DNA of 64,000 bases from Thamnaconus septentrionalis (Eukaryota; Chordata; Actinopteri; Tetraodontiformes; Monacanthidae): NCBI GenBank assembly GCA_009823395.1, contig CM020510.1:1749273-1813272 (forward strand), read 5' to 3'. Positions 33,336-44,900 of the stretch are shown one piece after another. Each line of letters opens with the position of its first letter. Within the stretch, counting starts at the first letter, position 1. Below the pieces are notes generated by a model that saw only the letters and a program-made list of their open reading frames with translations, searched no databases and was not told the DNA's origin. Made by a program: the position numbers and the translations under genes.

Positions 33336-33706
33336 CATGACACAAAGGGGTGTGTGTGTGATTTCCCAGGTGCAACTCTTCACTTATCTATGGAAGCTCA
33401 TTACTGCCACACTAGGAAAAAAAAAAAAAAAACAGGGCTCAGTGTCACGCTACAACGTGAAAACTATCAAGTTTTTACCTGATCATTTTTCCGTTATAAT
33501 ATGAAACTATCGTGGTATTTCGTGATACTTTTCGCAAAATAAAGCGTCTTCTTGATAACTGCCACGTTACAACGTGGTACTGAGACGTTTTTTTTTTTTT
33601 TCTAGTGTGGCAACAATGTTCTTATCTGCGTGTGCCTATTCATTTATTTTTGATTGGCTCTGCCTGCAGGTGTTTAACCTTTTCAAAGTGCATGAGAGAT
33701 CAGTGG
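33336..33706. other. Unique non-coding sequence
   Basis: A runs at 33417-33432 and a T run at 33588-33601 bracket two related ACGTGGTACTGAGACG/ACAACGTGAAAAC phrases. Not classified. Confidence 0.35.
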
Positions 33707-33738
33707 CAGCAGCAGCAGCAGCAGCAGCAGACGACTCC

Positions 33739-33769
<31 letters not shown>
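33707..33769. repeat. (CAG)8 facing (CTG)10: inverted trinucleotide palindrome
   Basis: Eight CAG units (33707-33730), a 9-base spacer ACGACTCCT and ten CTG units (33740-33769). The two runs are complementary, so 24 or more bases can pair perfectly in either strand. Plus frames read Gln-rich or Ala-rich and then Leu-rich and are not evidence of a gene. Confidence 0.95.
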
Positions 33770-33770
<1 letters not shown>

Positions 33771-33916
33771 CAGCTTCAGAAGCCGCTTTGCCTCCGGGGT
33801 AATTGGCTTTGGATGGCTCTTAATGTGGCCGACCCTCCTGGAGGACACGCCAACTGCATGGAAGCAGGTCAGGCCAGGGTGCACTGTGGAGAGGCATCCC
33901 CACTTTCCCCTGCATG

Positions 33917-33918
<2 letters not shown>

Positions 33919-33959
<41 letters not shown>
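33919..33959. repeat. (GT)n microsatellite
   Basis: About 20 GT units. A short CA run lies at 34028-34043. Confidence 0.96.
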
Positions 33960-33960
<1 letters not shown>

Positions 33961-34130
33961 CGCAACAGTTGACCGCTTCCATTTAAGGCCGAAACGAAAG
34001 GGGCTCGCAAAGTATCCAGAGAGAGACGCACACACACACACACAGTGGCACACAGTGTGGCAGTTTGGCAGCAGAACACAGAGGCTGAGGATCAGTGTTT
34101 GATCCACGCTGACCTTTGCTTTGGCTTCCA

Positions 34131-35076
34131 GTCCTCCTCCTCTCCCACTAATCCTTCCATCTTCCCTCTCCTCTGGCCACCTCTCCTCCTCCTCCTCTTC
34201 CTAACCGTTCTCCTCCTCTACTCCTCCATCTTCTAATCTCACTTCTCCTCCCCCCCGCTCCTCCTCTTCCCTCTCCTCCTCCTCCTCCTTTTCCTAACCG
34301 TTCTCCTCCTCGTCCCTCTCCTCCTCCTCCTCCTTTTTCTAACCGTTCTCCTCCTCTATTCCTCCTTGTTCTCCTAATCTCACTTTTCCTCCTCCTCCTC
34401 TTCCCTCTCTTCTTCCTCCTCCTCTACTCCTTCATCTTCTCGTATTCTCACTTATCCTCCTCCTCCTCCTTCTCTTCCTAACTGTTCTCCTCCTCTACTC
34501 CTCCATCTTCTCCTCTTCCTCCTCCTCCTTTTCCTAACTGTACTCCTCCTCTATTCCTCCTTGTTCTCCTAATCTCACTTTTCTTCCTCCTCCTCTTCCT
34601 AACCGTTCTCCTCCTTTACTCCTCCATCTTCTCGTATTCTCACTTCTCCTCCTCCTCCCCTTCCTAACTGTTCTCCCCCTCTACTCCTCCATCTTCTCCT
34701 AATCTCACTTCTCCTCCTCCTCCTCTTCCCTCTCTTCTTCCTCCTCCTCTTCCTAACCGTTCTCCTCCTCTACTCCTCCATCTTCTCCTAATCTCACTTC
34801 TCCTCCTCCCCCCTCCTGCTCCTCCTCCTCCTCCTCTCGTCCTCCTCCTCCGCCTCCCTTCCTAACTGTTCTCCCCCTCTACTCCTCCATCTTCTCCTAA
34901 TCTCACTTCTCCTCCTCCTCCTCGTCCTCCTCCTCCTCCTCCCCTCCCTAACCGTTCTCCTCCTCTACTCCTCCATCTTCTCCTAATCTCACTTCTCCTC
35001 CTCCCCCCTCCTGCTCCTCCTCCTCCTCCTCGTCGTCCTCCTCCTGCTCCTCCTCCTCCTCCTCCTCAACCTTCCC
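34131..35076. repeat. 1-kb polypyrimidine minisatellite (CTCCTCCTC with higher-order units)
   Basis: Almost pure pyrimidine on the plus strand. Ten units carry the purine-containing spacer CTAAC(C/T)GT(T/A)CTCCTCC, at about 34201, 34294, 34340, 34479, 34534, 34599, 34666, 34753, 34863 and 34949. Most also carry CTACTCCTCCATCTTCTCC and CTAATCTCACTTCTCC. Unit length ranges from about 45 to 140 bp because the CTC run between the spacers varies. It is a typical candidate for triplex (H-DNA) formation. Confidence 0.95.
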
Positions 35077-35736
35077 AGAAGCTGTCCCCGTCGTTTTGAA
35101 AAGCTGTTTGATTTTTTTTGTGCCTAACTTCAGTCGTCTATGAAACCACCGCAGTGTGGTTTACGCAGGTACGCCAGCGATGGCGGCCGGTTCCCACTTC
35201 CATGTATTTATTCATCTATTTCCATGAAGCGCCAGGCAGGTGCCAGTGCACTGCAAAGCCCAGCAACCCTGGCTTTGCTTTCAGCCGCAGTCCTGCCGGA
35301 ACGTCCACAGCTCCGCAGCAGGCCCAGGCAGATGGATGTTAACGGCTCAAGGTCTCATGACGCAGTTTTAATAATTAAAAGCCTGTTCCAGAAACCAGTT
35401 GAAAAAAAAAAAAAAAATATGAGGAAAGAAATTCAAGCCTACGGCAAGTCGAGAGCAGCGCAGTGTGATGTGACACTGGGGAGTTCAAACACATTGGTCT
35501 TTCTTATCTGAAGCACCGTTTAAGCGATAAAGAGCGTGAAGAGAGGGAACTTTCAATTCCGGCTCTTCTTTGTAGAAGTCGTGATTTGCCATTTGTTGTT
35601 GACGCCTCTGTGCAAAGTGTCCACGATGATTCAGCAGCCGGTTTGCTTTTTATCAATTTAAACCATTTGTTGCAACATGGCTGTGGCACATCATCAATAA
35701 AACGTCGTGTCATCCTTCAGAATGGGACCGTGAGAC

Positions 35737-35737
<1 letters not shown>
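35077..35737. other. Unique non-coding sequence
   Basis: An A run at 35401-35417. The overlapping frames at 35118-35511 lack recognisable domains. Confidence 0.4.
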
Positions 35738-35774
<37 letters not shown>

Positions 35775-35853
35775 CTAGCCACTCCACCACTGTGTCGCCC
35801 TTTCATTATGGTTTATTCAAAGAATGAATAAATAGATAAATAAATAAATAAAT
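35738..35853. repeat. (CA)n and AAAT-type tracts
   Basis: About 16 CA units at 35739-35771 and an AATAAATAGATAAATAAAT tract at 35825-35853. Confidence 0.95.
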
Positions 35854-35927
35854 CAGTGGAGTGCAAACATGACTTGAATTCCATGAGTTGAGTTGCGTTT
35901 GCTTTTGTTTGTTTACATTTGCTTGCC

Positions 35928-36158
35928 GTCCAGAGTGCTTGTTCTATTTTTCTCTTTGATGACTTGTTCGGTGAACCGGTCACATGACCGCCATACATCA
36001 CGTCCACAGACGTGTAGATATACGCCATAAAAGTGTTTCCACGACACTTGTGTGATGTTCCTCTATATGGACGCGTGTGGTCGAGCTGCTTCCATCACCA
36101 GGTTTTTATTGCAATATTTGAGGTTTTGCACCTTGGTTGGGGTCATGGAAACGCATCT
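35928..36158 (+). mobile_element. MITE-1 copy D (right half)
   Basis: Contains GCCGTCCAGAGTGCTTG, TTTTTCTCTTTGATGA, CGGTCACATGACCG, AAGTGTTTCCACGACAC, TCCATCACCAGGTTTTTATT and the right terminus GGGGTCATGGAAACGCATCT. The left third is missing. Confidence 0.75.
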
Positions 36159-36967
36159 GTAGACACACAGCAGAGAGAGTTACGGAGTCTTGCTGTCCTT
36201 CATGAAAATAATGTGGAATATAACTTGTTTTTTTGATGCCACAGTGGCCGCCGCGTTAAGGAAACGAAGCTCTGAATGAACGAGGGGGCTGAAGTCCCAA
36301 GGGCAGCAACTGCAGCAACGGAGAGCGGATCAATGTGAAGGAGAGCTGGCAAAAACACAAACTATTTCCATCTGGCTGCCTCGTACTGCTTGGCCGCAGA
36401 GTCTACAGAAATCTACTGTCGGGCTGTGGCTGTGTGTGAGAGTCAATCAAATGCATTTATTGGCACCTTATTAACTGATATGCTGTCAGTCCTTGGGAAA
36501 AGGTCATTAAAAGTCTGACATGTTCCTGTGCTTGAACTTACAAGTATTCCAAGTGCAACCTCTGTGTGTGTAAATCATTGGGGCGGATCCATACTAAGAC
36601 TCAGGAGCACGTGATGAGATGAGCTCTGGCAAACCAGTGACAAGGAATTAATTGAGGTTACGAAAGAATAATTTTCCCTCCCAATATTGGCCGGCGCCTT
36701 CAGTTGCCGGTGTTCTGTCTCTCTCATCTAACCTGGCTTTTGTATGCCCTCATTTTCCCCCTAGTTTTTTTAAAGTGAGGATTTGTTTGGCTCGATCAAC
36801 CCTCCATACTTATAATTGGAGGTGGGTCAGTGAGTCATAAAATATAAATTTCTACTAATCCATCTCAAAAGCTTAAAAATTCCGGCCTGGTTTTGGCACC
36901 GAGGGACCGATACGTCCTCTCAGTCGTAACTAAAGTCGCAAACCAGTGCTGCAAGGTGACCTTACCA
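36159..36967. other. Unique non-coding sequence
   Basis: The segment 36640-36850 is free of simple repeats and has AT-rich homeodomain-type motifs (TTAATTGAGG, TATAATTGG). It is a candidate conserved non-coding element, unproven. Confidence 0.35.
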
Positions 36968-37290
36968 GCCAGTAGTGTTGCAGTCCTGGAGGTTGGTCTT
37001 TTCAAGGGTCTCGCTCTCGTCTCGGACTCGGAGGCATTTTTCCTGGGTCTGGTCCCTGTGTTAGACTGGACGGACTCAGGGTTTTTGATCCAGACCAGTG
37101 GAGACTCAGCCGACACTGTAATAACACGATAATAACAGAAAAGAATCCAGCTGCAGCCGTTTTATGCTCTGTTGGTGACACCCACAGTGACATCCTGCAC
37201 CCTCATTCCTAGTTAATTGATTTTTTTTTTTTTTCAGCAAAGCTGTTTTTCCGAAAATGCAAAGCAGCAAAAAAGACACCTTGTCGAAAA
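36968..37290 (+). mobile_element. Repeat-R copy 3 (forward)
   Basis: Starts TAGTGTTGCAGTCCTGGAGG, has the GTCTCGCTCTCGTCTCGGAC arm, GATCCAGACCAGTGGAGACT, TAACACGATAATAACAGAAA and GTTGGTGACACCCACAGTGA, then a T run and a CAGCAAAGCTGTTTTTCCGA end. It is the clearest forward copy. No coding capacity. Confidence 0.75.
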
Positions 37291-39027
37291 TAATTTTCCT
37301 TTCAAAATAAGTCAAACGAAAGGCACTTGTGGCTTTTCTCAGTGGAAAATATGTTTTCGCTTGGCCCAGACTGGCGCTGGCAAGAGTTCAGTGGAGCACC
37401 ACAGCGTGTCACTGTGCCAAGATGTTCACCATGAGGAAGCGGACACATATCAAGTGTCACATCCCCCGTATTGACAGTAGGAAGCCTTCAGCTGTTGCCA
37501 TTGGTCTGCTTCCAGCGTGATGGTGGGAAAACATGAGGGTTGTTCCTCTCATCTTATCTTAATCTTTTTTTTTTTTTTTTTCTGATGGTCTTCCCCTTTA
37601 CACGTTTAAATGTTGCGACCAATCTCAGATCCATTGGGAATAAACACCCTATTCAAACCCAATTCAAACCTGTGGCCTCCAGTTTAACCCTCAAACAGCA
37701 GAATTTGGAAACACATATACTTGTATTTACAATTTTTTTAATGATTTGAGTGGGCGCTGGGATGTGGCGATTGTGTCTTCTGACACCGTTAGATATCATT
37801 GATCATCTCATCACATCATTTCACTGACAGCCCCTTGAGATGTCCCGGCTCATTTTCAAGGCGTCCATACTTCAGTGAATCCATGATGTTTAGTTGGCAA
37901 GTCAGTTTCGAAGGAGCCTGCTGAGCCTCTTGCTCACTCCTTACACCAAAGCAATTTTCAGAAAGTCAAACCAGGCCCTGGCTCTAATGGTGCCTCCAGA
38001 TCTTTACCAACCCCCGAGGCACACAGAGCAACTCAGCCAGCTCAAGAGTCAGATTAAAGGCCTCGGCCACGCTCGGCACAACATTGCAACTGAGGTCAGA
38101 CTAAAAAATGCTCTGCAAATTGGTTTTATTCCAAGCAACAATGAAAGAAAGAAAAAAAAATACAAGGTTCAGGCAGAAATCAGCGATGTGGTCTCCTCGG
38201 GGGTCATATATTGGACATATAAGGAACAGATGCAACACATTTAGAAAACAAGCCGGAGGTTCATCCAAGATGAATCTGATAGTGTCAAGGCAGCTCAGTG
38301 GGAAAGGCCACCTGGGGATGCTGCAGGGTCAAAGATAGATATGCAATACTAATGCGATGAGACAGACACAGAGGCGGAGGTTAGATTCAATGGACTTTTA
38401 ATCAGCAGCGTTGAGGGGAAAGCCGTAAACAGGGAGCATCCATAACCCAGGCTCGCCCTCAGCTAAGATACACAGTGGAGGGAGGCGCAGAGCAAGAGTA
38501 ACCTCTGCCTTGGCTGTCTCATCCACTCTGCCCTCCCCCCGCATTAGCAGGCCTGCTGGGAGTCTGGGGGGGGTTCGGGTTCATTTGGAGCCACAGGGTT
38601 GGAAGAGCAGGAGAGCAGGCCTCATGATGGTGTGGTCAGCAGTTCACCGCCTGGCCACGGCAGGGGAAATCAGCCAAAGCTGCCCTGTCTCTCTGAAGAG
38701 TCGCGAGCAAAAAAGCCAAGCTGCTCAGTGCACAGCTGCACAACACTCGGGTGGGACCGTACCTTTGACCTTTGACCTCAACGCAACACTGCACCTGTCA
38801 GCACAGTTCATCTTGCTAATGTCCACTTCAGTTACTGGCACTGAAAGAAATGGACTGAGAGAACAAGTGGAGGCTGAATGCAGCTTCATGTCACAAGTCG
38901 TCTTCCAGTGGATAATTTGAGATACACTCAACTGTATCTCGAATCTGCTTCTTTTCTCCTACAAAATACAAATATATTCATTCATATTTAAATAACAGCC
39001 CCACAACCCTGAGTGCAGGAGAAGGCA
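37291..39027. other. Unique non-coding sequence
   Basis: T runs near 37566-37580. Frames at 37894-38244 and 38510-38920 look superficially ordinary but start at non-ATG or weak codons, lack splice context and match no family I know. No gene is called. Confidence 0.4.
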
Positions 39028-39190
39028 GGTATTAGAACTGGAGGGATATCGGGTATTGGAACAGGAGGGATATCGGGTATTGGAACTGGAGGGATATCAG
39101 GTATTGGAAGTGGAGGGATATCGGGTATTGGAAGTGGAGGGATATCGGGTATTGGAAAAGGAGGGACATCGGGTATTGGAAGCGGGTATT
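39028..39190. repeat. 24-bp minisatellite (GGTATTGGAACTGGAGGGAT)
   Basis: Six full units and a partial one of GGTATTGGAA(C/G)TGGAGGGATATC(G/A), exactly 24 bp each. Because 24 is a multiple of three, the minus strand reads as an eight-residue repeat PIPDIPP(V/L/F) within an open frame. This is a consequence of the period and not proof of coding. Confidence 0.95.
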
Positions 39191-39238
39191 GAAAACTGCA
39201 TGGCCGGATGCAGTTTTCACTGCATTGTGAAAACTGCA
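39191..39238. repeat. Three-arm palindrome next to the minisatellite
   Basis: Arm 1 GAAAACTGCAT (39191-39201), arm 2 ATGCAGTTTTC(AC) (39208-39220) and arm 3 GTGAAAACTGCA (39227-39238). Arms 1 and 2 pair over 11 bp with loop GGCCGG. Arms 2 and 3 pair over 12 bp with loop TGCATT. The two hairpins are mutually exclusive. Confidence 0.9.
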
Positions 39239-40384
39239 TTAAAAGATACGCAACATTACAATAACGTGTCTGCACACACAAACGGCTCAGAAATATTTTG
39301 CAAATAAATAAAATTAAAATTCATACACATACAGTATGGTCGTGTCAAACATACTTTGCTGCGTTCTCCAAGGAATGCAAACATTAAACATGTAGTCCTT
39401 CCTTCCGTCATCCAATCTCAACGGTGCAGGTGAATAGTTTCTGAGTCACACATACTGGTCACCACAAAAAAAAACACATACAAAATTAAAGCATTCCAGA
39501 ATGTAATGAAATAAATTATAAACATCATGCACATAAACCGTCTCCTTTAAGTCTTGATTTTAAATAAACTTCAACACAAACCTTGCCTTAATATGTGCGG
39601 TCCTTTTCATATAATTATTGGATTCTTTTCAATTTACTAGTTATAACATACGATTCCTCACTCCTGGTTTACCTCTTTCATATTACCCATGATGCCTTTA
39701 GAAGTTAAAGCTACAGCACCTAGCACACCCCGAACCTTGCTTGTCTTTAGGAAGTTCTACTTAAAGTGATCAAAGTTTTGATACACTGGCAGCAGTCGTT
39801 CCTGCAAACTCGACCTCATTCAAATCAAGCTGACAATCCCGTCTTTGGCGTCCTCTCCGGGATGCAAAGCTGAATCAGGGATAAACTTTGGCACGCCCGG
39901 ATGTTTTCACAGTCAGCAAAGTTTTGTCCCGCAGCCAAAAGTACAAGAAAGTGAATAAACAAATAAATTAAAACATAAACAGCACTTAATCGGGTCATTT
40001 TTATCTTTACAAAAGTAGCTCACAAAGATGTTGTGACTGTGTTGAGTCATAATTTCATCATCCTTGTTTCAATTCAAAGAGCTTTGGGAAATGAGGAGGC
40101 TCTGTCTTGTAAATTATTTTTATCTTCAGCTGTCTATAAGACAGCATGGTGCACCAATGAATTAGTTCAGCTCTGTGACCGACCGGAACTTCACAGCTTC
40201 CACTGACTTTTCATACATTTTGAAGGAAGTCCTGGGATGTCCTGCGAGGGAAGAAACAACAACATTCAAAGGCAAATTCTGACTGTGGAATCAAGAATAA
40301 ATAACAAAAACAACAAGCCGAGTGTTGATTAGATATTCTGGTGTGCGCAGTTTACTCTGCAAGTGTCTGTGCTGTAAAATAAGT
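39239..40384. other. Unique AT-rich non-coding sequence
   Basis: No recognisable element or gene. Confidence 0.45.
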
Positions 40385-40740
40385 TTTCATGACTTTTTTC
40401 CTCGACCGGAAAAAGTTGGTTTTCCCTCTCTGGGTGGGTGGAGAGACCCCACTCAGGTGGAGGAGTTCCAGCATCTCGGGGTCCGTTCACCAGTGAGGGA
40501 AAGATGGAGCGTGAGATCGACGGGCGGATCAGAGCGGCGTCTGCAGTGATGCGGTCGCTGTACCGACCTGTTGTGGGGGAGAAGGAGCTGAGCTGAAAGA
40601 CGAAGCTCTGGATTTACTGCTGGATCTAAGTTCCCACCCTCACCTCTGGTCAAGAGCTTCGGGGAATGACCAATAGAACGAGATCTCGGATACAAGCGGC
40701 TGAAATGGGTTTCCTCCATAGGGTGGCTGGACTAGAGCAC
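40385..40740 (+). pseudogene. LINE reverse-transcriptase C-terminal remnant
   Basis: In two frames joined by a frameshift the sequence encodes VEEFQHLG, then (after the shift) FTSEGKMEREIDGRIRAASA and VMRSLYRPVV, then after a stop KTKLWIYCWI, and RTRSRIQAAEMGFLHRVAGL. This order is a familiar 3' part of a fish non-LTR retrotransposon polymerase. At least one frameshift and two stops (in KELS* and WI*) make it dead. The clade is not assigned. It runs directly into the minisatellite that follows, which is built from its own RDRVRSS-coding segment. Confidence 0.75.
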
Positions 40741-41435
40741 CCTGAGGGACAGGACAGGGTGAGGAGCTCAGGGTGAGGAGCTAGGTCACCCTTTGGGACA
40801 GGGTGAGGAGCTCAGGGTGAGGAGCTTGGTCACCCTAAGGGACAGGGTGAGAAGCTCAGGGTGAGGAGCTGGGTCACCCTTACGGACAGGGTGAGGAGCT
40901 CAGGGTGAGGAGCTGGGTCACCCTTACGGACAGGGTGAGAAGCTCAGGGTGAGGAGCTGGGTAACCCTGAGGGACAGGACAGGGTGAGGAGCTCAGGGTG
41001 AGGAGCTGGGTAACCCTGAGGGACAGGACAGGGTGAGGAGCTGGATCACCGTGAGGGACAGGGTGAGGAGCTCAGGGTGAGGAGCTGGGTAATCCTGAGG
41101 GACAGGACAGGGTGAGGAGCTCAGGGTGAGGAACTGGGTCACCCTGAGGGACAGGGTGAGGAGCTCAGGGTGAGGAGCTCAGGGTGAGTAGCTGGGTCAC
41201 CCTTACGGACAGGGTGAGAAGCTCAGGGTGAGGAGCTAGGTCACCCTGAGGGACAGGACAGGGTGAGGAGCTCAGGGTGAGGAACTGGGTCACCCTGAGG
41301 GACAGGGTGAGGAGCTCAGGGTGAGGAGCTCAGGGTGAGTAGCTGGGTCACCCTTACGGACAGGGTGAGAAGCTCAGGGTGAGGAGCTAGGTCACCCTGA
41401 GGGACAGGACAGGGTGAGGAGCTCAGGGCGAGGAG
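40741..41435. repeat. ~44-bp minisatellite derived from LINE sequence
   Basis: Roughly 15 copies of GGACAGGGTGAGGAGCTCAG with a GGGTGAGGAGCTGGGTCACC half, in variants (TTACGGACAGGG, CCTGAGGGACAGGACAGGG). A 10-bp internal duplicate, AGGGTGAGGAGCT, appears two or three times per unit. The unit corresponds to the DRVRSS segment of the reverse transcriptase, so it arose by duplication within the element. Confidence 0.9.
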
Positions 41436-41889
41436 CTCTACATTCTCTACAGATGCAACGCTCTTTACACTCAGACCCTCAAACCGGGTGAGTAGACCCC
41501 CTCCTAGAGGGAGGAGCCTTCTCTCCAGTACTGCAGACCAGCAGTAGGTGTCACAGGCACCGCTATATATATTCCAACAACAGAATCCAAGCAGACGACA
41601 GATTGGGGACTGAGCAGGTGCATTGTTGAGCAGCAGTGTTGAAAGGGAGATGAGCCGAGCAGCTTGGATTGAAATAGACCGCCTATTGTGGGAGGATGAA
41701 TGTGAGTCGGCAGAGAGGAATCAGTTGGCTGTCAGCTGATTACAGCAGGGATTTATGACTTCACTGTCCTGCCTGGACGTGCACTAAGCTTTAGTTTTCT
41801 TTCATTAGACACCATTTGTGGTGTGTTTTTACATCAAAGTGGGGGATGACAGGGGCCCCAATTCTATTTTTGTCGCCCAACCTACAGTC
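41436..41889. other. Unique non-coding sequence
   Basis: Contains AACCGGGTGAGTAGACC and nothing classifiable. Confidence 0.35.
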
Positions 41890-41919
41890 CATCAATCAAT
41901 CAATCAATCAATCAATCAA
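41890..41919. repeat. (AATC)n tract
   Basis: Seven AATC units, in the CAATCAATCAA style often found at the start of fish LINE/SINE-derived repeats. A second AATC tract lies at 45151-45182. Confidence 0.9.
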
Positions 41920-44900
41920 ATTGGATTTGCATTAATCATGTTTCATAAAGCAATTTGCCTGAGATAATTTCACTGTTATTCTTCACACTCCACCATTCGA
42001 CCACAGGGGTAGAAGAACAACAGGAAAGCGCCTCTCTTTGAGGTGGGCTCATGTGCAACAGGTGTTTCAAGTCCAGAGCAGAAGAGCATGACTTCATCCA
42101 TCTGCTGCATCTCCAGGGATGAGTTGTGATGGCCTGCACACTGAGACAATATTGACCATATTTTAAACACCTCCTGCTTTGTGAGCCTTTTGTAAGATCA
42201 GATGAACGTCTTCACTCCACTGAGGTCAGACGTTAAATGATCTTGAAGCTGGATGGAACAGATCACTGCAGATGGAGTCTGTCTGATCTATCATGCTTTT
42301 AATTGGAATTTAAAGTGTAGGAGAGAATGGATGAGCTTTGAAGTCTTAGATCGATAGAACCTGAACTTTGTGATCATCTTGCTTTGCTAATCCTTAACTT
42401 TTTGGGGGGGGTGGAGATTTCTACAGTTCACACTGCTGTTACACTGCTGCTGGTTTCTGGGCTTTGTGTGCCAGATAATCACCTCAGTTCCCAGCAGGCA
42501 TCCGGGTTAACCAGCTTGCTCAGCCATGTGTTCCACCTTCCACACGGCCTCAGTGTGAAAGTCTCCAGAGGGATAAAATGGCTAAAAAAAACAGCATTTT
42601 ATTCTGTTCAGTGCAGGACACCCAGTTTGCTGCTGCTTCCCTAGAACTGGGTTTCTCCAATGAAAAAAGGCAGCAGGTGATGATGAGCTATTATTCAGGT
42701 CAATACCCCTTGAATTTCAAGTCAGTGTTTCCCTTCATGCAAGAAAGAAAACAATGTGATGCTTGGAAGAAAATTGGAGTTGCTTTGGATGCATTCCAGT
42801 GAAATCCAGTGATTTCACTGCAACATGACATATTAATATAACATTGTGTCATCCCTTAAAATATTACTGACACACCACACACACTCCCTCCTTGTCTGTC
42901 CTCATGTCGTCTTCTTCACTTCTTCTCCACTTTTACACAACTCGTCTCACTTCCTCCTCCACAGCCATTCCACTCTCTTCTTCCTTCACCGTTTTCTCTC
43001 CATTTTAATTATTTCCCTTTATTGCCTCTTCCGCTGTTTAATCTCCTCTTAATGTCTCCTTCATTTCCTTCCCTGCTCCTGTTTCTTTCCATATCCTGTC
43101 CCTCATCCCCTCTTCCTCGTTTCATCCAATCTCATTTCTTTTCCTTTTTTTTGCAATCCCTTCTGTTGCCTTTAGCTCTGCTGCTCCTTCCGTGCTGTAT
43201 CCCCACCCCCCCACCCCCCACACACGCTGTTTTCTTCTCCTCCGCTACCTCAGGATCTCACCCTCCTGCTGAGCCATTAAATAAAAAATGCAAGCCATTA
43301 ACATATTAGTTCATGTGCAGTTGTTCCCACTTACTAAAAACATTTGTTTAATGACCGGCCGTTTTCCTGTTCATCTCATTACTCCAGTGCTTTTCTCAAC
43401 CTCTAGTTAAACCCAATTCCCCCTCTCTGTTAACCTCGTCTTTGCCTTAATCTGTCCCCCGCTTCCCCGTTTACCCTTTAAAAAGCCTGTGTGAGCTGAT
43501 AGTGGCTCAGTCATCTGATGAGCTGCGCTCATTTTAACACTTTCCTGGAATATTGTTGCTTAGAATTGTGTTTTGCCATCATTTATGATTGCAGGACATC
43601 TTCCTCGATGCTCTAACTTTGAGTCAAAATCAAATTGAATGCTGTCACTGATCATACGATACTTCATCATACATGTCCAACTGGTCCAGACCACGTTTTT
43701 ATTTTGCAGTTATTCTCGCTGAAGCATCAATAAAAAAAGAAAAGAAAGAAAAACTGCCTTTCAGAAGGCTGACAAAGATTTTTTTTCAGGGTTGTACGTC
43801 ATCAGCGAGAGACAAACACAAAGAAGGCGTGATGACAGGAGAGTGAACAGGTTATGGAAAAATTACGAGATAATTCCCACAGAAGAATACAGATTGTGTA
43901 GCACAGTAACAGCAGAACAGTAGTAAAAATGACTGAAGTGAAATGAATGGTAGAACCATGTTACAGTCTCAAATTAAATGGAAATCAAATAACATAAAGA
44001 TAAGCAGGTTTTTTTTTTTTTTTTTTTTTTTAAATAAAAGGTAATGGGTAAATAAAAGAGCATTTGTAAAGTTGCAAGCAAAGGAAAATTGATGACCGGA
44101 AATAAAACCAACTGGGGAAAAAAAAAAATCCTCTTGTGCGTTAAAACAGTCAACGTGTGAAATTTAAAATATGCACAAACAAAAGGAATAATAGCAAAGT
44201 CAACCAAAGAAAGTAGACGATCAAATTGATCAATTTAAAAAATAAAGCAGAGTTTGAATTTGTTTTTGAAATATCTAAACTATCATCATCAAATAGGGTT
44301 CTTTAAAACAAACTGATGAAAATCAATAATTCCATCTGCATTAAAACCCCATCCATCCCCCTCCCCCCTCCCTCCATCCATCCATCCATGTTCTATTTAA
44401 GACAGTAGGAGTTTCACTGCTGACTTCAAGAGGCCAGCGAGCTCTCTGGGCCTTTCCGTGCTAGCGATTGCCCTCTGGTGCGCAGCTGAACGCTAATCTG
44501 TGCAGCAGAAGCGTCAGGGACGTGCACAAGTCATAAAACATGGCATCCGCCGGAGGCCCTGCACTAAATCGCTGCACTAAACAGCAAATTTATTAATAAA
44601 GCAGAATGTGCTTGTTCGTGCAATCTGCGCCGAAGAACTCAAACGAGATAAACGAGTGGCATCCGGCGCTCGCTCGCTCGCTTCAATGTGCCCTTGCTGT
44701 ATTATTACTTGGGGATTTAGCTGATGATGTCCTCATCCTGAGTGACTTGTAATGAATGAACAAGTATGTGCCGAGTGTCTCGTTCAAGGACACTTCCAGA
44801 TGAATCTCGCCCCCCCTCGGTAGACCGGCCGGATCCGCTGTTACCATCTTGAGACGTGAACCTGATCAAAAAAAACAAAACAAAAACAAAACAGCGAACT

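Noticed and set aside
37894..38244. 116-codon plus frame
   Set aside because: Non-ATG start, no domain, ends in Lys runs from an A tract. Probably chance.
38988..39281. 97-codon minus frame with PIPDIPP repeats as a possible structural protein
   Set aside because: The regular repeat follows from the 24-bp period. No start, splice site or expression evidence. Kept only as a finding to check.
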